Shown: positions 25,717 through 35,337, counted from the first letter of the stretch. The stretch: 64,000 bases of DNA from Clostridium sp. CAG:678 (GCA_000431535.1 HF991822.1:59313-123312), one strand, 5' to 3'. Made by a program: numbers and translations. The notes: generated from the sequence alone by a model not told the origin.

Positions 25717-27015
25717 TTGATCTCGCTGTGGGAAGATACAACCAAAATGCCGTCTTTTCCTAAACTGGATCAGGATATCAAAACGGATGTTTTGATCATT
25801 GGCGGAGGTATGGCGGGTGTTTTGTGCGCGTATATGCTGAATGCCGCCGGTGTGGATTATGTCCTTGCAGAGGCGGAGTCTGTAGGTATGGGTATCACGA
25901 AAAACACAACCGCAAAAATAACGGCGCAGCACGGGCTGATCTATAAAAAATTGATCAAAGAATTCGGCATTCAAAAGGCAAAGCAGTATCTGGATTTGAA
26001 TCTTCGCGCCGTGGAAACATTCAGAACATTATGTGAAGATACGGATTGCGGTTTTGAAAACCGAAATGCTTATGTTTATTCGGTCAGCAGCAGGGAAGAG
26101 ATCGTGGAAGAGATAAACGCCTTAAAACAGCTTGGCTACAGCGCGGATTTTATCAGCAATACGCCTTTGCCGTTTGCCGTTTCCGGAGCAGTTCGCTTTA
26201 AAGATCAGGCGCAGTTTTCACCTCTTGAATTTATTTCAAAACTATCTAAGGGGCTTACTATTTATGAACATACTAAGATCACGCAGTTGATCGGCACAAA
26301 AGCGCTGACTTACGGCGGAACGATTGATGCGAAAAAAATTATCGTTGCAACGCATTTTCCTTTTATCAATAAGCACGGCGCTTATTTCATGAAAATGTAT
26401 CAGCAGCGTTCCTATGTGATCGCGGTAGAAAATGCGCAGAATGTCGGCGGCATGTATATCAACGCTGCAGAAGGCGGCCTTTCTTTCCGCAACTGCAAAG
26501 ATCTGCTTTTTATCGGCGGGGCAGAACACCGAACCGGCAAGCAATCCACCGCCTGGAATGAACTTCGTGATTTTGCCAGAAAAAATTATCCCGGCTCCAA
26601 TGAAAAATATCATTGGGCAACGCAGGACTGTATGACCCTTGACGGCGCGCCGTATATCGGCAACTATTCTTCCGCAACGCCGGATATGTACGTTGCAACC
26701 GGTTTTAATAAATGGGGGATGACGTCTGCAATGGTTGCGGCTCAGATTCTTTGTGATCTGATAACGGGGCGGAAAAAAGATTCGTTTAACGTATTTTCTC
26801 CGTCCAGAACGATTCTTCGCCCGCAGCTTGCCGTCAATGCGTTTGAGGCTGTTGTCCATCTTGTAAATTTTAAACCGAAACGCTGTCCGCATCTTGGCTG
26901 CGCTTTAAATTGGAATCCGTATGAACGCTCCTGGGACTGCCCTTGCCACGGTTCTCGTTTTGATGCAACCGGTAAACTCATAGATAATCCGGCAACCGGG
27001 GACAAAAAAATTTGA
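25717..27015 (+). CDS. FAD-dependent oxidoreductase with C-terminal Rieske [2Fe-2S] domain
   Basis: 432 residues. The start is a TTG at 25717 with TTGGAGTG nine bases upstream; the first ATG (25747) has no ribosome site. The N-terminus has the dinucleotide-binding VLIIGGGMAGVLCAY of the DAO (glycine oxidase-like) fold, and GFNKWGMTSAMVAA is typical of its C-terminal FAD contact. Near residues 390-415 the Rieske ligands CPHLGC and CPCHGSRFD are complete. Members pass electrons between FAD and the iron-sulfur centre; the substrate is unknown. The gene follows the tRNA-Ser region and precedes an EFR1 redox gene in the same direction. Confidence 0.9.
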   Translation: MISLWEDTTKMPSFPKLDQDIKTDVLIIGGGMAGVLCAYMLNAAGVDYVLAEAESVGMGITKNTTAKITAQHGLIYKKLIKEFGIQKAKQYLDLNLRAVETFRTLCEDTDCGFENRNAYVYSVSSREEIVEEINALKQLGYSADFISNTPLPFAVSGAVRFKDQAQFSPLEFISKLSKGLTIYEHTKITQLIGTKALTYGGTIDAKKIIVATHFPFINKHGAYFMKMYQQRSYVIAVENAQNVGGMYINAAEGGLSFRNCKDLLFIGGAEHRTGKQSTAWNELRDFARKNYPGSNEKYHWATQDCMTLDGAPYIGNYSSATPDMYVATGFNKWGMTSAMVAAQILCDLITGRKKDSFNVFSPSRTILRPQLAVNAFEAVVHLVNFKPKRCPHLGCALNWNPYERSWDCPCHGSRFDATGKLIDNPATGDKKI

Positions 27016-27028
27016 CTTTCTTTCTGCC

Positions 27029-27057
27029 TTGACGAACAAGTCTGTTCATGTTAAGAT
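27029..27057 (+). promoter_or_regulatory. Candidate promoter of the EFR1 gene with an internal palindrome
   Basis: TTGACG (27029-27034), 17-base spacer, TAAGAT (27052-27057). The spacer holds GAACA-AGTC-TGTTC (27034-27047), a perfect inverted repeat placed where a repressor would block polymerase. It resembles a LexA box but the GAAC/GTTC spacing is six rather than four. Confidence 0.5.
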
Positions 27058-27166
27058 TTATCTGAGCATTTTTATTTAATATGATTTTTTTAGATTATGA
27101 ACAGATTTACTCCATTTATAAAACAGTTGAAACGATTTTTGCTGTAGAAGTTTTCGGAGGAAAACA

Positions 27167-27934
27167 ATGATCTTATATTTTTCAGGAACGGGAAACAGCC
27201 GTTTTGCCGCTGAAGTGATTGAAAACAGAATCCATGACACGTGCATCAACGCGTTTGATTATATCAAAAACGGCAGAAAAGGCGATTTTCATTCCGCCGC
27301 TGCATATGTTTTTGTCAGCCCTACATATTCGTGGAGATTACCTCGGCTGTTTGAAAAATTCTTAAAAAGCAGTCGCTTTTCAGGCTGCAAAAAGGCATAT
27401 TTTGTGATGACCTGCGGCAGTGAAATCGGCAATTCCGAACCCTATTTAAAAAAACTGTGCAGTGCATGCGGCTTTGAATTTATGGGTGTTCAGCAGGTAA
27501 TCATGCCGGAAAACTATATAGCCATGTTTTCCGTTCCGGATAAACAGACGGCGGACGGGATCATCAGAAACGCCGTGCCGTCTTTGGCGCACGCAGCAGA
27601 GCTGATCCTGCAGATGCAGCCGTTTGACGCGCATAAAGTTTCACTTGCGGACAGAGTAAAAAGCGGCTTTGTGAATAATCTTTTTTATAAATTCATCGTT
27701 TCCGCCCGGGATTTTAAGGTGAAAGAAAATTGCATTGCCTGCGGCAAATGTGTGTCTGCCTGCCCTTTGAACAATATAAAAATAAATGATTCAAAGCCGG
27801 TTTGGGGCAACGATTGCACACATTGTATGGCGTGCATCAGTCTGTGTCCCGTGCGCGCCATTGAGTACGGCAGTGCGTCGCAAAACCGTAACCGCTTTTA
27901 TAACACATATCATCCCAACGATATGGTAAAATAA
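27167..27934 (+). CDS. EFR1-type flavodoxin/ferredoxin protein
   Basis: 255 residues. The N-terminus YFSGTGNSRFAAE is a flavodoxin FMN loop, and VSPTYSWRLPR fits the same fold through about residue 155. The C-terminal part carries two [4Fe-4S] motifs: CIACGKCVSACP and CTHCMACISLCP. This flavodoxin-plus-diferredoxin layout is the clostridial EFR1 family, a soluble electron carrier or reductase whose partner is not established. GGAGG lies before the ATG. It shares a bidirectional terminator with the GH2 gene. Confidence 0.9.
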   Translation: MILYFSGTGNSRFAAEVIENRIHDTCINAFDYIKNGRKGDFHSAAAYVFVSPTYSWRLPRLFEKFLKSSRFSGCKKAYFVMTCGSEIGNSEPYLKKLCSACGFEFMGVQQVIMPENYIAMFSVPDKQTADGIIRNAVPSLAHAAELILQMQPFDAHKVSLADRVKSGFVNNLFYKFIVSARDFKVKENCIACGKCVSACPLNNIKINDSKPVWGNDCTHCMACISLCPVRAIEYGSASQNRNRFYNTYHPNDMVK

Positions 27935-27943
27935 TCACTGATA

Positions 27944-27985
27944 AAAAGAGCACCCGAAACCCAAGGGCTTCAGGTGCTCTTTTTC
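27944..27985. terminator. Bidirectional terminator between EFR1 and GH2 genes
   Basis: AGAGCACC / GGTGCTCT core stem flanked by A and T runs, with an 18-base loop that can form a smaller inner stem (CCC/GGG). Confidence 0.8.
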
Positions 27986-27990
27986 TGTTG

Positions 27991-29730
27991 CTAATCTTCT
28001 ATTGCGGCAGATGCAGTGTTTGCCGCTTTTATTTTTTGGTAGGTTTCCTTGCTGAATTTCGGCTTTCTGTCATAGGTAAACAGCCCGTTTTGCTCCTGTT
28101 CCACATCATATAACTGCGTGTAGCAAAAGCCAAGTATTTTAGGGTTTTCCGTAATTGCCGATGTCAGACCGGCATACCGCTCGGCAAATTCTTCCTGTGT
28201 GCGTACATCTTCGCCGTATCCCCATGATTTTATGCTCGTGTCCGCCTCCCATTTTATGCCGCCGTATTCGCTTAGGAATACCGGCTCTCCGCCGTATTTC
28301 TGTCTGCCGGGGTTGTCGTTCAAAACATGCTCATACAATACGCCGTCTTTCAGCCGGTCATAAGATTTTTTAAATTCATCGGGTCGGAAACGGTAATCGT
28401 GCACATCATAAATATCTGTTTTAACGTGAAAATTGCCGCTCGTGTCAATACAGGGACGTGTGGTATCGGCAAGTTTTGTTATTTCGTAAACGGTTTTGAT
28501 CAGTTCGTCCTTTTGCCTTCTGCCGCGGTAATTCCACGTTTCGTTAAACGGGCACCAGCCAATGACAGACGGGTGATTAAAATCTCGTTTTACTGCCTCC
28601 AGCCACTGCGGCAGAAACTCAGCCAGCGCGTTCGGGTTGGAATAATCCAGCCCCCAGCTTGCGTATTCGCCCCAAACGATATAGCCGTATAGGTCACAAA
28701 AATACAGAAAACGCGGGTCAAAAACCTTTTGGTGCAGTCTGGCGCCGTTAAAGCCTAAGGAGAGGGAAAGTTCAATATCCCGTTTCAGTTCCTCGTCATT
28801 TTGCGCTGTGTAGACGCCTTTTCTGTAATAGCCCTGATCAAGCACAAGCCGTTGAAACACGCATTTTTCGTTCATCAAAAATCGTGTTCCGTCCAGCCGC
28901 ACGTTTCTCAGTCCGAAATAACTGAATACCACATCTTCTCCGAATGTGAATACAAGGTGATAAAGGTTTCCGTTTCCGCATTCCCAAAGATGTTTCTCGC
29001 AAAGCGGCAGGCTTGCAAAAATATTTCCTGCCGCGCCGCTGATCGTTGCGCTGCCAACTTCTTTGCCGTCGTAAAATGCCTGAATACAGAGGTTGGCTTT
29101 GCCGCTGAGTTCAAAGGAAATATCCGCTTTGCCGTTTTCGGCATCCGGATAGATCTGGAAATTCTGAATATGCGCTTTTGGCATGAATTCCAGATATACG
29201 TTTCCCCATATGCCGGTTGTGCGCGTGTAACTGCATGCGTAACTTTTTTTGCGGTCGCTCTGCTTTCCGGCAGGAACAAGCGGGTCTTTCACATTGTCCT
29301 CGCAAAGAATAAAGATTTCATTTTCGCCCTCTCGGATCAGTTCGGTAATGTCAAACCGGAAAGAAGTGTAGCCGCCTTTGTGGCGCCCCGCCGTTTTTCC
29401 GTTTATCAGAACGGTTGTCAGATAATCCGCGGCGCCGATGTTCAGAAAAACAAGATCTTTTTTCGTATGTATATTGATTTGTTTTCTGTACCAAACGGCG
29501 TTCACAAAATTCGTGTAACCGATTCCGGAAAGTTCGCTTTCCAAGCAAAACGGAACGTTGATTTTATGGGTGTATTCTGCTTTTTTATATATCTTTTTTG
29601 CGGCAGTATCCTCTTTGGAAAATTTAAAGCCCGCCTTTGCTTTTTTGAAACCGAAATCCCATTGCCCGTTTAGGCTCTGCCAGTTTTTTCGCGCAAACTG
29701 CGGATTCGGGTGGTCTGTAAACAGTTCCAT
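27991..29730 (-). CDS. Glycoside hydrolase family 2 protein (compact form)
   Basis: 579 residues, shorter than LacZ, with three core domains: jelly-roll (1-170), immunoglobulin-like (about 180-270) and TIM barrel (270-570). The acid/base glutamate is in PFNETWN and the nucleophile probably in LSEYGG. There is no signal peptide, so it is probably cytoplasmic. GH2 members act on beta-galactosides, beta-glucuronides, beta-mannosides or alpha-L-arabinosides in a few subfamilies; specificity is open, though its position divergent from arabinose genes hints at arabinose-containing substrates. A paralogue is at 59747-61441. Confidence 0.88.
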   Translation of the reverse strand: MELFTDHPNPQFARKNWQSLNGQWDFGFKKAKAGFKFSKEDTAAKKIYKKAEYTHKINVPFCLESELSGIGYTNFVNAVWYRKQINIHTKKDLVFLNIGAADYLTTVLINGKTAGRHKGGYTSFRFDITELIREGENEIFILCEDNVKDPLVPAGKQSDRKKSYACSYTRTTGIWGNVYLEFMPKAHIQNFQIYPDAENGKADISFELSGKANLCIQAFYDGKEVGSATISGAAGNIFASLPLCEKHLWECGNGNLYHLVFTFGEDVVFSYFGLRNVRLDGTRFLMNEKCVFQRLVLDQGYYRKGVYTAQNDEELKRDIELSLSLGFNGARLHQKVFDPRFLYFCDLYGYIVWGEYASWGLDYSNPNALAEFLPQWLEAVKRDFNHPSVIGWCPFNETWNYRGRRQKDELIKTVYEITKLADTTRPCIDTSGNFHVKTDIYDVHDYRFRPDEFKKSYDRLKDGVLYEHVLNDNPGRQKYGGEPVFLSEYGGIKWEADTSIKSWGYGEDVRTQEEFAERYAGLTSAITENPKILGFCYTQLYDVEQEQNGLFTYDRKPKFSKETYQKIKAANTASAAIED

Positions 29731-29759
29731 AGCAGCCTCCGTTTTATAATTCTGATTTC

Positions 29760-29788
29760 ATTATATATCGAAAAATACTTGCGGTCAA
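29760..29788 (-). promoter_or_regulatory. Promoter of the GH2 gene
   Basis: Minus strand: TTGACC (29783-29788), 17-base spacer, TATAAT (29760-29765), 30 bases before the ATG. It lies back-to-back with the ara promoter, 35 bases away. Confidence 0.78.
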
Positions 29789-29822
29789 ACCTTTTTATCA
29801 TTCATTTAACATGATAATTTTA

Positions 29823-29851
29823 TTGAAATTTCATTGTGTATATTGTAAAAT
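29823..29851 (+). promoter_or_regulatory. Promoter of the arabinose operon
   Basis: TTGAAA (29823-29828), 17-base spacer, TAAAAT (29846-29851). The short region shared with the divergent GH2 promoter could carry a common operator, but I see no convincing palindrome. Confidence 0.65.
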
Positions 29852-29883
29852 GAGTATGTATTTTAGAACAGCGGGTGAGAAAT

Positions 29884-31464
29884 GTGAAAGAACGCAAACT
29901 CAGCGGCTTCGAAACGCTCGGAATTGAACTTGGATCAACAAGAATCAAAGCGGTTTTGATCGATGAAAACTGCCGGCCGATCGCGTCCGGAGCACACAAC
30001 TGGGAAAACAAACTGGAAAACAGTTACTGGTCATACAGTTTGGATGACGTCTGGCAGGGGCTTCGGTCAGCGTATACGGATCTGAATCATGACGTGTGCA
30101 AAACATACGGAGAGAAGATACATACCCTTTCTGCCATCGGCTTTTCCGCTATGATGCATGGTTATTTGGCGTTTGATCAAAGCGGCGGGCAGCTTGCGGA
30201 ATTCAGAACGTGGAGAAACACAACCACAGCGCAGGCGGCGGAAAAATTAACGCGGCTTTTCGGATTCAATATTCCGCAACGCTGGAGTATTGCCCATCTT
30301 TATCAGGCGGTTTTAAACGGTGAGGCGCATGTTCGGAATATTGCGCACATCACAACGCTTGCAGGTTATGTGCACTATATGCTCACAGGCGTAAATGCCG
30401 TGGGGATCGGCGAAGCCTCCGGCATGTTCCCGATAGACAGCGCCAGCCTGGATTATGACGAAAAGATGCTGGCTGCATTTTCCGCTTTGCCGGAAATTAA
30501 AAAGTATTCTTGGAATATAAAAGATATCCTTCCAAAAGTGCTTACGGCAGGCGAGCAGGCAGGCCGCCTGACTCAACAGGGCGCCGCGCTTCTGGATGAA
30601 AGCGGCATGCTGCAGCCGGGCGCATTGCTCTGCCCGCCGGAGGGTGATGCAGGCACCGGCATGGTGGCAACCAACAGCGTCAGGGAAAAAACAGGCAATG
30701 TCTCCGCCGGCACTTCAATCTTTTCCATGGTTGTTCTGCAAAAACCGCTTTCCGAGGTGCATGAAGAGATTGATTTGGTCACAACGCCGTCCGGCAGACC
30801 CGTTGCTATGGTGCATTGCAATAATTGTTGTACGGATCTGGATCATTGGGTCAATCTTTTTTATGAGCTTCTGCAATGCAGCGGGTCGGACCTTACAAAA
30901 CCTGCCCTTTATGACCTGCTTTATCAGAAAGCGCTGGAGGGCAAACCGGATTGCGGCGGGATCGTCAATTACAATTATTTTTCAGGTGAGCCGGTTGCGC
31001 ACACCAATCAGGGTGTTCCGCTGATGTTCCGTTCTGCGGATTCCGCATTAACGATTGCTGATTTTTTCCGCGCGCAGATCTATTCCGCACTTTCCACTCT
31101 TAAGATCGGTATGGAGATTCTGGAAAAAGAAGGCGTTCAGATCGATTGCATCAACGGCCACGGCGGGCTGTTTAAAACGCCCGTTGTCGGTCAGCGGCTG
31201 CTTGCCGGGGCACTGAACACGCCGGTTGCCGTCACCAAAACAGCAGGCGAGGGCGGCGCGTGGGGCATTGCCGTTCTGGCAAAGTACGCGGCGGACACAA
31301 AAGGCTGTTCTTTGGAAGATTATTTGGATCGGTATGTTTTCGCAACGGACGAAAGCACTGTGGAGCAGCCGGTTCAGAGTGATGTGGATGGCTTTAACGA
31401 ATATATGAAAAAGTATAAAAAAGGGCTTGCCGCGGAGATTGCGGCAGCCGGAATCAAATTTTAA
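29884..31464 (+). CDS. FGGY-family sugar kinase, probable L-ribulokinase
   Basis: 526 residues from GTG at 29884, with GGGTGAG upstream; a GTG at 29875 would overlap that site. The N-terminal phosphate loop reads GIELGSTRIKAVLID; FSAMMHGYL and VSAGTSIFSMVV mark the FGGY fold, and GEGGAWGIAVLA the C-terminal adenosine-site motif. The operon order kinase-araA-araD implies that it phosphorylates L-ribulose, although its overall look is closer to xylulokinase-type FGGY proteins than to classical AraB. It begins the arabinose operon and is followed by araA after 19 bases. Confidence 0.85.
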   Translation: MKERKLSGFETLGIELGSTRIKAVLIDENCRPIASGAHNWENKLENSYWSYSLDDVWQGLRSAYTDLNHDVCKTYGEKIHTLSAIGFSAMMHGYLAFDQSGGQLAEFRTWRNTTTAQAAEKLTRLFGFNIPQRWSIAHLYQAVLNGEAHVRNIAHITTLAGYVHYMLTGVNAVGIGEASGMFPIDSASLDYDEKMLAAFSALPEIKKYSWNIKDILPKVLTAGEQAGRLTQQGAALLDESGMLQPGALLCPPEGDAGTGMVATNSVREKTGNVSAGTSIFSMVVLQKPLSEVHEEIDLVTTPSGRPVAMVHCNNCCTDLDHWVNLFYELLQCSGSDLTKPALYDLLYQKALEGKPDCGGIVNYNYFSGEPVAHTNQGVPLMFRSADSALTIADFFRAQIYSALSTLKIGMEILEKEGVQIDCINGHGGLFKTPVVGQRLLAGALNTPVAVTKTAGEGGAWGIAVLAKYAADTKGCSLEDYLDRYVFATDESTVEQPVQSDVDGFNEYMKKYKKGLAAEIAAAGIKF

Positions 31465-31483
31465 ACGGATTGGAGAGTTTTTT

Positions 31484-32956
31484 ATGGCAGTTCAAGAGTA
31501 TGAGTTTTGGTTTGTGGTGGGCACACAGTTCCTTTACGGAGAGGATATTTTTGAAACGATCAACTCCCATGCCGGGGAGATGTGCGCCGAGTGGAGCAAA
31601 AAGATGCCCTGCCGCATCGTTGCAAAGCCTTGCGTGAAAACTTCAAAGGAGATTCTGGATCTGTTCCGCGCGGCGAATGCGGATGACCGCTGTGCCGGCG
31701 TGATCACGTGGATGCATACGTTTTCGCCGTCCAAAGCATGGATCGCAGGCTTCAATGCGCTTCAAAAGCCGTATCTTCATGTCAATACGCAGTATAACCG
31801 CGATATCCCATGGCAGGATATCGATATGGATTTTATGAATCTGAACCAGTCTGCCCATGGAGACAGGGAACACGGTTATATCGCTGCCAGAATGCGGCTC
31901 AGAAGAAAAGTGATTGCGGGCTATTGGAAAGACGAAACGTTTCAAAAGAAAATGGAAACGTGGATCAGAGCCGCAGTCGGCGCTGCGGAAAGCAAAAAGG
32001 TGCATGTTCTTCGTATATCGGATAATATGCGCAACGTAGCCGTAACGGACGGCGATAAGGTTGAGGCGCAGATCAAACTCGGCTGGCAGGTAGACCACTA
32101 CGGCGTCGGCGATATCATCCGGGAAGTGGAAGCCGTTACCGAGGAGGAGATCGACGCCCAGATGGCGGAATATGAAAAGCATTATATCATGGATACGGAA
32201 AATATTGAGGCCGTTCGCTATCAGGCACGTGAGGAAGTAGCCATCAAAAAATTTATGGACCGCTATGCTTTCAACGCTTTCCATACAAATTTTGAGGATC
32301 TGCAGGGTCTTCGCCAGCTGCCCGGTCTTGCCGCGCAGGATCTCATGCGGCAGGGCTATGGTTTTGGCGCGGAGGGAGACTGGAAAGTCGCCGCGCTGCT
32401 GCGTGTGATGACCTCTATGGCAGAGGGCCTTGACGGCGGTACCGTCTTTATGGAAGATTATACATATCATTTTGAACCGGGCAACGAGATGCTTTTGGGT
32501 TCTCACATGCTGGAAGTCAGCCCGCAGTGCGCCGCGGAAACGCCGAAGATTCAGGTGCACCCCCTTGGTATCGGAGACAGGGAAGACCCGGCGCGCCTTG
32601 TGTTTAAGGCTAAAACGGGCAAGGGAATCGTGGTTACCCTTGTGGATATGGGCGACAGATTACGAATGATCTGCAACGATGTGGAATGCAAAGAGCAGGT
32701 AAATGATATGCCGAAACTGCCGGTAGCAGGCGTTTTGTGGAAACCGCTGCCGAATCTTCAGACTTCCGCCGAAGCGTGGATCTATGCCGGCGGCGCGCAT
32801 CACAGCGTTCTTTCCTACAGCCTTACCGCGGAAAATATGCGTGATTTTGCCAATATTATGGGAATCGAATTTATCCATATCGGCAACGAAACGGAGATAA
32901 ACGAATTTAAAAAAGAGCTTTTCTATAACGATATTGCGTATAAGCTCGGAATGTAA
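31484..32956 (+). CDS. araA: L-arabinose isomerase
   Basis: 490 residues from the ATG at 31484 (TTGGAGAG upstream). The start FWFVVGTQFLYGED, the MHTFSPSKAWI loop and the QSAHGDREHGYI stretch are hallmark AraA sequences; metal-binding glutamates lie in GFGAEGDWK and FMEDYTYHFE, with GSHMLEVSP after. It isomerises L-arabinose to L-ribulose in the cytoplasm. No arabinose transporter is encoded in the window, so uptake must be specified elsewhere, or arabinose may arise from oligosaccharides cut inside the cell. Confidence 0.97.
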   Translation: MAVQEYEFWFVVGTQFLYGEDIFETINSHAGEMCAEWSKKMPCRIVAKPCVKTSKEILDLFRAANADDRCAGVITWMHTFSPSKAWIAGFNALQKPYLHVNTQYNRDIPWQDIDMDFMNLNQSAHGDREHGYIAARMRLRRKVIAGYWKDETFQKKMETWIRAAVGAAESKKVHVLRISDNMRNVAVTDGDKVEAQIKLGWQVDHYGVGDIIREVEAVTEEEIDAQMAEYEKHYIMDTENIEAVRYQAREEVAIKKFMDRYAFNAFHTNFEDLQGLRQLPGLAAQDLMRQGYGFGAEGDWKVAALLRVMTSMAEGLDGGTVFMEDYTYHFEPGNEMLLGSHMLEVSPQCAAETPKIQVHPLGIGDREDPARLVFKAKTGKGIVVTLVDMGDRLRMICNDVECKEQVNDMPKLPVAGVLWKPLPNLQTSAEAWIYAGGAHHSVLSYSLTAENMRDFANIMGIEFIHIGNETEINEFKKELFYNDIAYKLGM

Positions 32957-32964
32957 GGTGCACC

Positions 32965-33675
32965 ATGCTTGAAGAATTAAAAGAAAAAGTTTTCAGGGCA
33001 AATTTAAAACTGGTTGAATACGGGCTTGTTGTTCTCACCTGGGGAAATGTTTCAGAAATTGACAGAGATAAAGGTCTGTTTGTTATCAAACCATCCGGCG
33101 TTCCGTATGAAAAAATGACCGCGGAGGATATGGTGGTTATGGATCTAAACGGAAACCGGGTGGAGGGCAGGCTGAATCCTTCATCAGACACGCCCACGCA
33201 TCTGGAACTTTACAAACATTTCCCGGATATCGGCGGTATCGTGCATACCCACTCAAACTGGGCGTGTTCCTGGGCGCAGGCAGGGCGGGATGTTCCCGCC
33301 TACGGCACCACCCATGCGGATTTTGCCAACGGCGCCGTACCGTGCGCAAGGGGGCTTACCCAAGAAGAAGTAGAGTCCGCCTATGAGCAAAATACAGGTA
33401 AAGTCATTATAGAGGAGTTCGGCAAGCGGGGCATATCTGCAAAGGAGATTCCCGCCGTGCTTGTTCACCGCCACGGTCCGTTTACTTGGGGCAGCGATGC
33501 GTTCAAGGCAGTGGAAAATGCGCTGATCCTTGAAGAGGTGTGCAAAATGGCGTCGCGAACGGAGCAGATTGCCGCCATGGATCCCGCTTCCAATATTGGG
33601 ATAGAACAGTATCTTTTGGATAAACACTATCAGCGCAAACACGGCAAAAACGCGTATTACGGTCAGTCTAAGTGA
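32965..33675 (+). CDS. araD: L-ribulose-5-phosphate 4-epimerase
   Basis: 236 residues, typical for AraD, a zinc-dependent class II aldolase-fold enzyme. Zinc ligands are visible in VHTHSNWACSWAQ and VHRHGPFTW; the substrate loops LTWGNVSE and KPSGVPYE precede them. It forms D-xylulose 5-phosphate, which enters the pentose phosphate or phosphoketolase route. Eight bases separate it from araA, and it ends the operon before a strong terminator. Confidence 0.96.
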   Translation: MLEELKEKVFRANLKLVEYGLVVLTWGNVSEIDRDKGLFVIKPSGVPYEKMTAEDMVVMDLNGNRVEGRLNPSSDTPTHLELYKHFPDIGGIVHTHSNWACSWAQAGRDVPAYGTTHADFANGAVPCARGLTQEEVESAYEQNTGKVIIEEFGKRGISAKEIPAVLVHRHGPFTWGSDAFKAVENALILEEVCKMASRTEQIAAMDPASNIGIEQYLLDKHYQRKHGKNAYYGQSK

Positions 33676-33716
33676 TCTGCGATCTGTAAAGAATTTGCTT
33701 TAATTTTTTATAAAAA

Positions 33717-33750
33717 AACTCCGCCGGATTTCCGGCGGAGTTGCTTTTTT
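33717..33750. terminator. Terminator of the arabinose operon
   Basis: AACTCCGCCGG / CCGGCGGAGTT, 11-bp stem with ATTT loop; A-run before and T-run after, so usable by both convergent units. Confidence 0.9.
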
Positions 33751-33774
33751 GTAATTACTTTTGATTTCAGAGAA

Positions 33775-35337
33775 TTATCTCTTCAGATCATCCCATGCAA
33801 CGCCGTTGATGTGGAAGATCTCATCAAAGTCATATTTATTGTTTTCATCTTTTCTGTGGCTCGGATACCATACCTGTGCAAAGAACGGATTTGTTTTTGC
33901 AATGGAATCATAATCCCATGCCTTTTGCGGAATATAGCATTCGGGGCACCAGTGACCGCCAAGCAGAATGAGCGCCGGGCTGGCTTCAAATTCAGCGCCG
34001 CAGTGGCCGCATTTCCATTTCAGTTTGGTAGCCATATCGCCTTTGGTCATGGAGTCAGACAGGCATTCGCCGCCTCTGAACTTCGCAGCCTGTTTCATAT
34101 CTTCGATGTCAAGCTCGGATTCCGGCTTGCTTTCATCATAACCATGGTCAAGCTTGTATTTCTCAGCCGCGCTGTTGTCTTTGTCAAACTGCATGATCTT
34201 GAAGTCTTCCCACTTGGATGGGATCTTCTTGTATTCTTCCATAGAGCCGTAGTAAGCGCTCATACGGTTATGATCGTTTGTTTTAACCCAGTCCAGCGTA
34301 CCGAATCCGGGAGTCTCTGCAATTTTCTTCATAAACGGTTTTGCGCAGGCAGCAACCAGACCCTTCGGAAGATATCTCGGAATCTTGAAGTAGAATTCAA
34401 CGTGGTCCGCAAGGCGGTTGAAATAATCCTGAATCGGAAGATTCTCTCTGAAGTGCAGGAAATCTTCCAGTTTATCGCCGTCAGCATAGAACTGGCCGTG
34501 GAAGTTCTTGGTAATGAACCAGTTGGGGTCAAACAGTTTCTCCGGGCCGGCAAGGCCAAGCGTGCCGAGAAGCAGGCATTCAAACTCATAGTTGGAAATT
34601 CTGTATTCTTTACCGGAGCCGATGTTGAAGAAGTGGTTCCAGAAGTCCTTGCCTAGGTGGCCGGCAGTGTCTTCCGTAACCAGATTGCACATCAGTCTGC
34701 CGGAATCCTCAACCGTGCACCATTCCAGCACGCCGTTGATCGGAACATGGAACATGATCGGATCCATATTCTTAAGAATGTTGGGGTAAAGAATACCGCT
34801 CTGGCGCATAACTACCCAGTTTTTGATACCGCTTTCAACGAAAGTGCGCTCTGCAACCGTTTTGGAAACCGCGTAATGGTCGTAAATGGAGATCTTGATC
34901 GGATCGCCGCAGCGGCCCCAGTGGATCGGATAGTTACGGCCGCCGGTCTCAGCAACGGTGCCTATGTAACAAACTTTGATATCATCTTTGTTCGGCTGGG
35001 CAAGAACGGCTTTGCATATATTCTGCGCGGCGCCGATATTTGTTTTCTGTGTTCTGTAAGGCTTCCAGTCCGCAGCAGGGGATACCATGCCGCCAACGTG
35101 CAGCACATAATCAGAGCCGGTAACGCCCTCAAGAATCGCATCGTATTCCAGGAGATCGCCCCAGATTACTTTTAAGTTCGGCTTGGAAAGCAGCGGCTGT
35201 AAAAGCTCTTCATTTTTTTTGCTTTTTCTTGCAAGCATTTTAATATTGATCTGATCGGGCTTTTTCAGCATTTCCTGAACGGCTGCCCAACCCATATTAC
35301 CGGTACCGCCGGTAATAAACACGGTTTTCTTTGCCAT
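33775..35337 (-). CDS. NAD-dependent epimerase/dehydratase with C-terminal zinc-ribbon region
   Basis: 520 residues, much longer than a normal SDR epimerase of about 320. VFITGGTGNMG binds NAD(P); YDHYAVSKT carries the YxxxK catalytic pair. From about residue 425 a second part has CGHCGAEFE and WCPECYI, a four-cysteine zinc-ribbon pattern, then a Trp-rich tail. The substrate is unknown; nucleotide sugars are usual for the family. The gene is single, with its own promoter, and ends at the terminator shared with the ara operon. Why a zinc ribbon is attached is not clear. Confidence 0.82.
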   Translation of the reverse strand: MAKKTVFITGGTGNMGWAAVQEMLKKPDQINIKMLARKSKKNEELLQPLLSKPNLKVIWGDLLEYDAILEGVTGSDYVLHVGGMVSPAADWKPYRTQKTNIGAAQNICKAVLAQPNKDDIKVCYIGTVAETGGRNYPIHWGRCGDPIKISIYDHYAVSKTVAERTFVESGIKNWVVMRQSGILYPNILKNMDPIMFHVPINGVLEWCTVEDSGRLMCNLVTEDTAGHLGKDFWNHFFNIGSGKEYRISNYEFECLLLGTLGLAGPEKLFDPNWFITKNFHGQFYADGDKLEDFLHFRENLPIQDYFNRLADHVEFYFKIPRYLPKGLVAACAKPFMKKIAETPGFGTLDWVKTNDHNRMSAYYGSMEEYKKIPSKWEDFKIMQFDKDNSAAEKYKLDHGYDESKPESELDIEDMKQAAKFRGGECLSDSMTKGDMATKLKWKCGHCGAEFEASPALILLGGHWCPECYIPQKAWDYDSIAKTNPFFAQVWYPSHRKDENNKYDFDEIFHINGVAWDDLKR

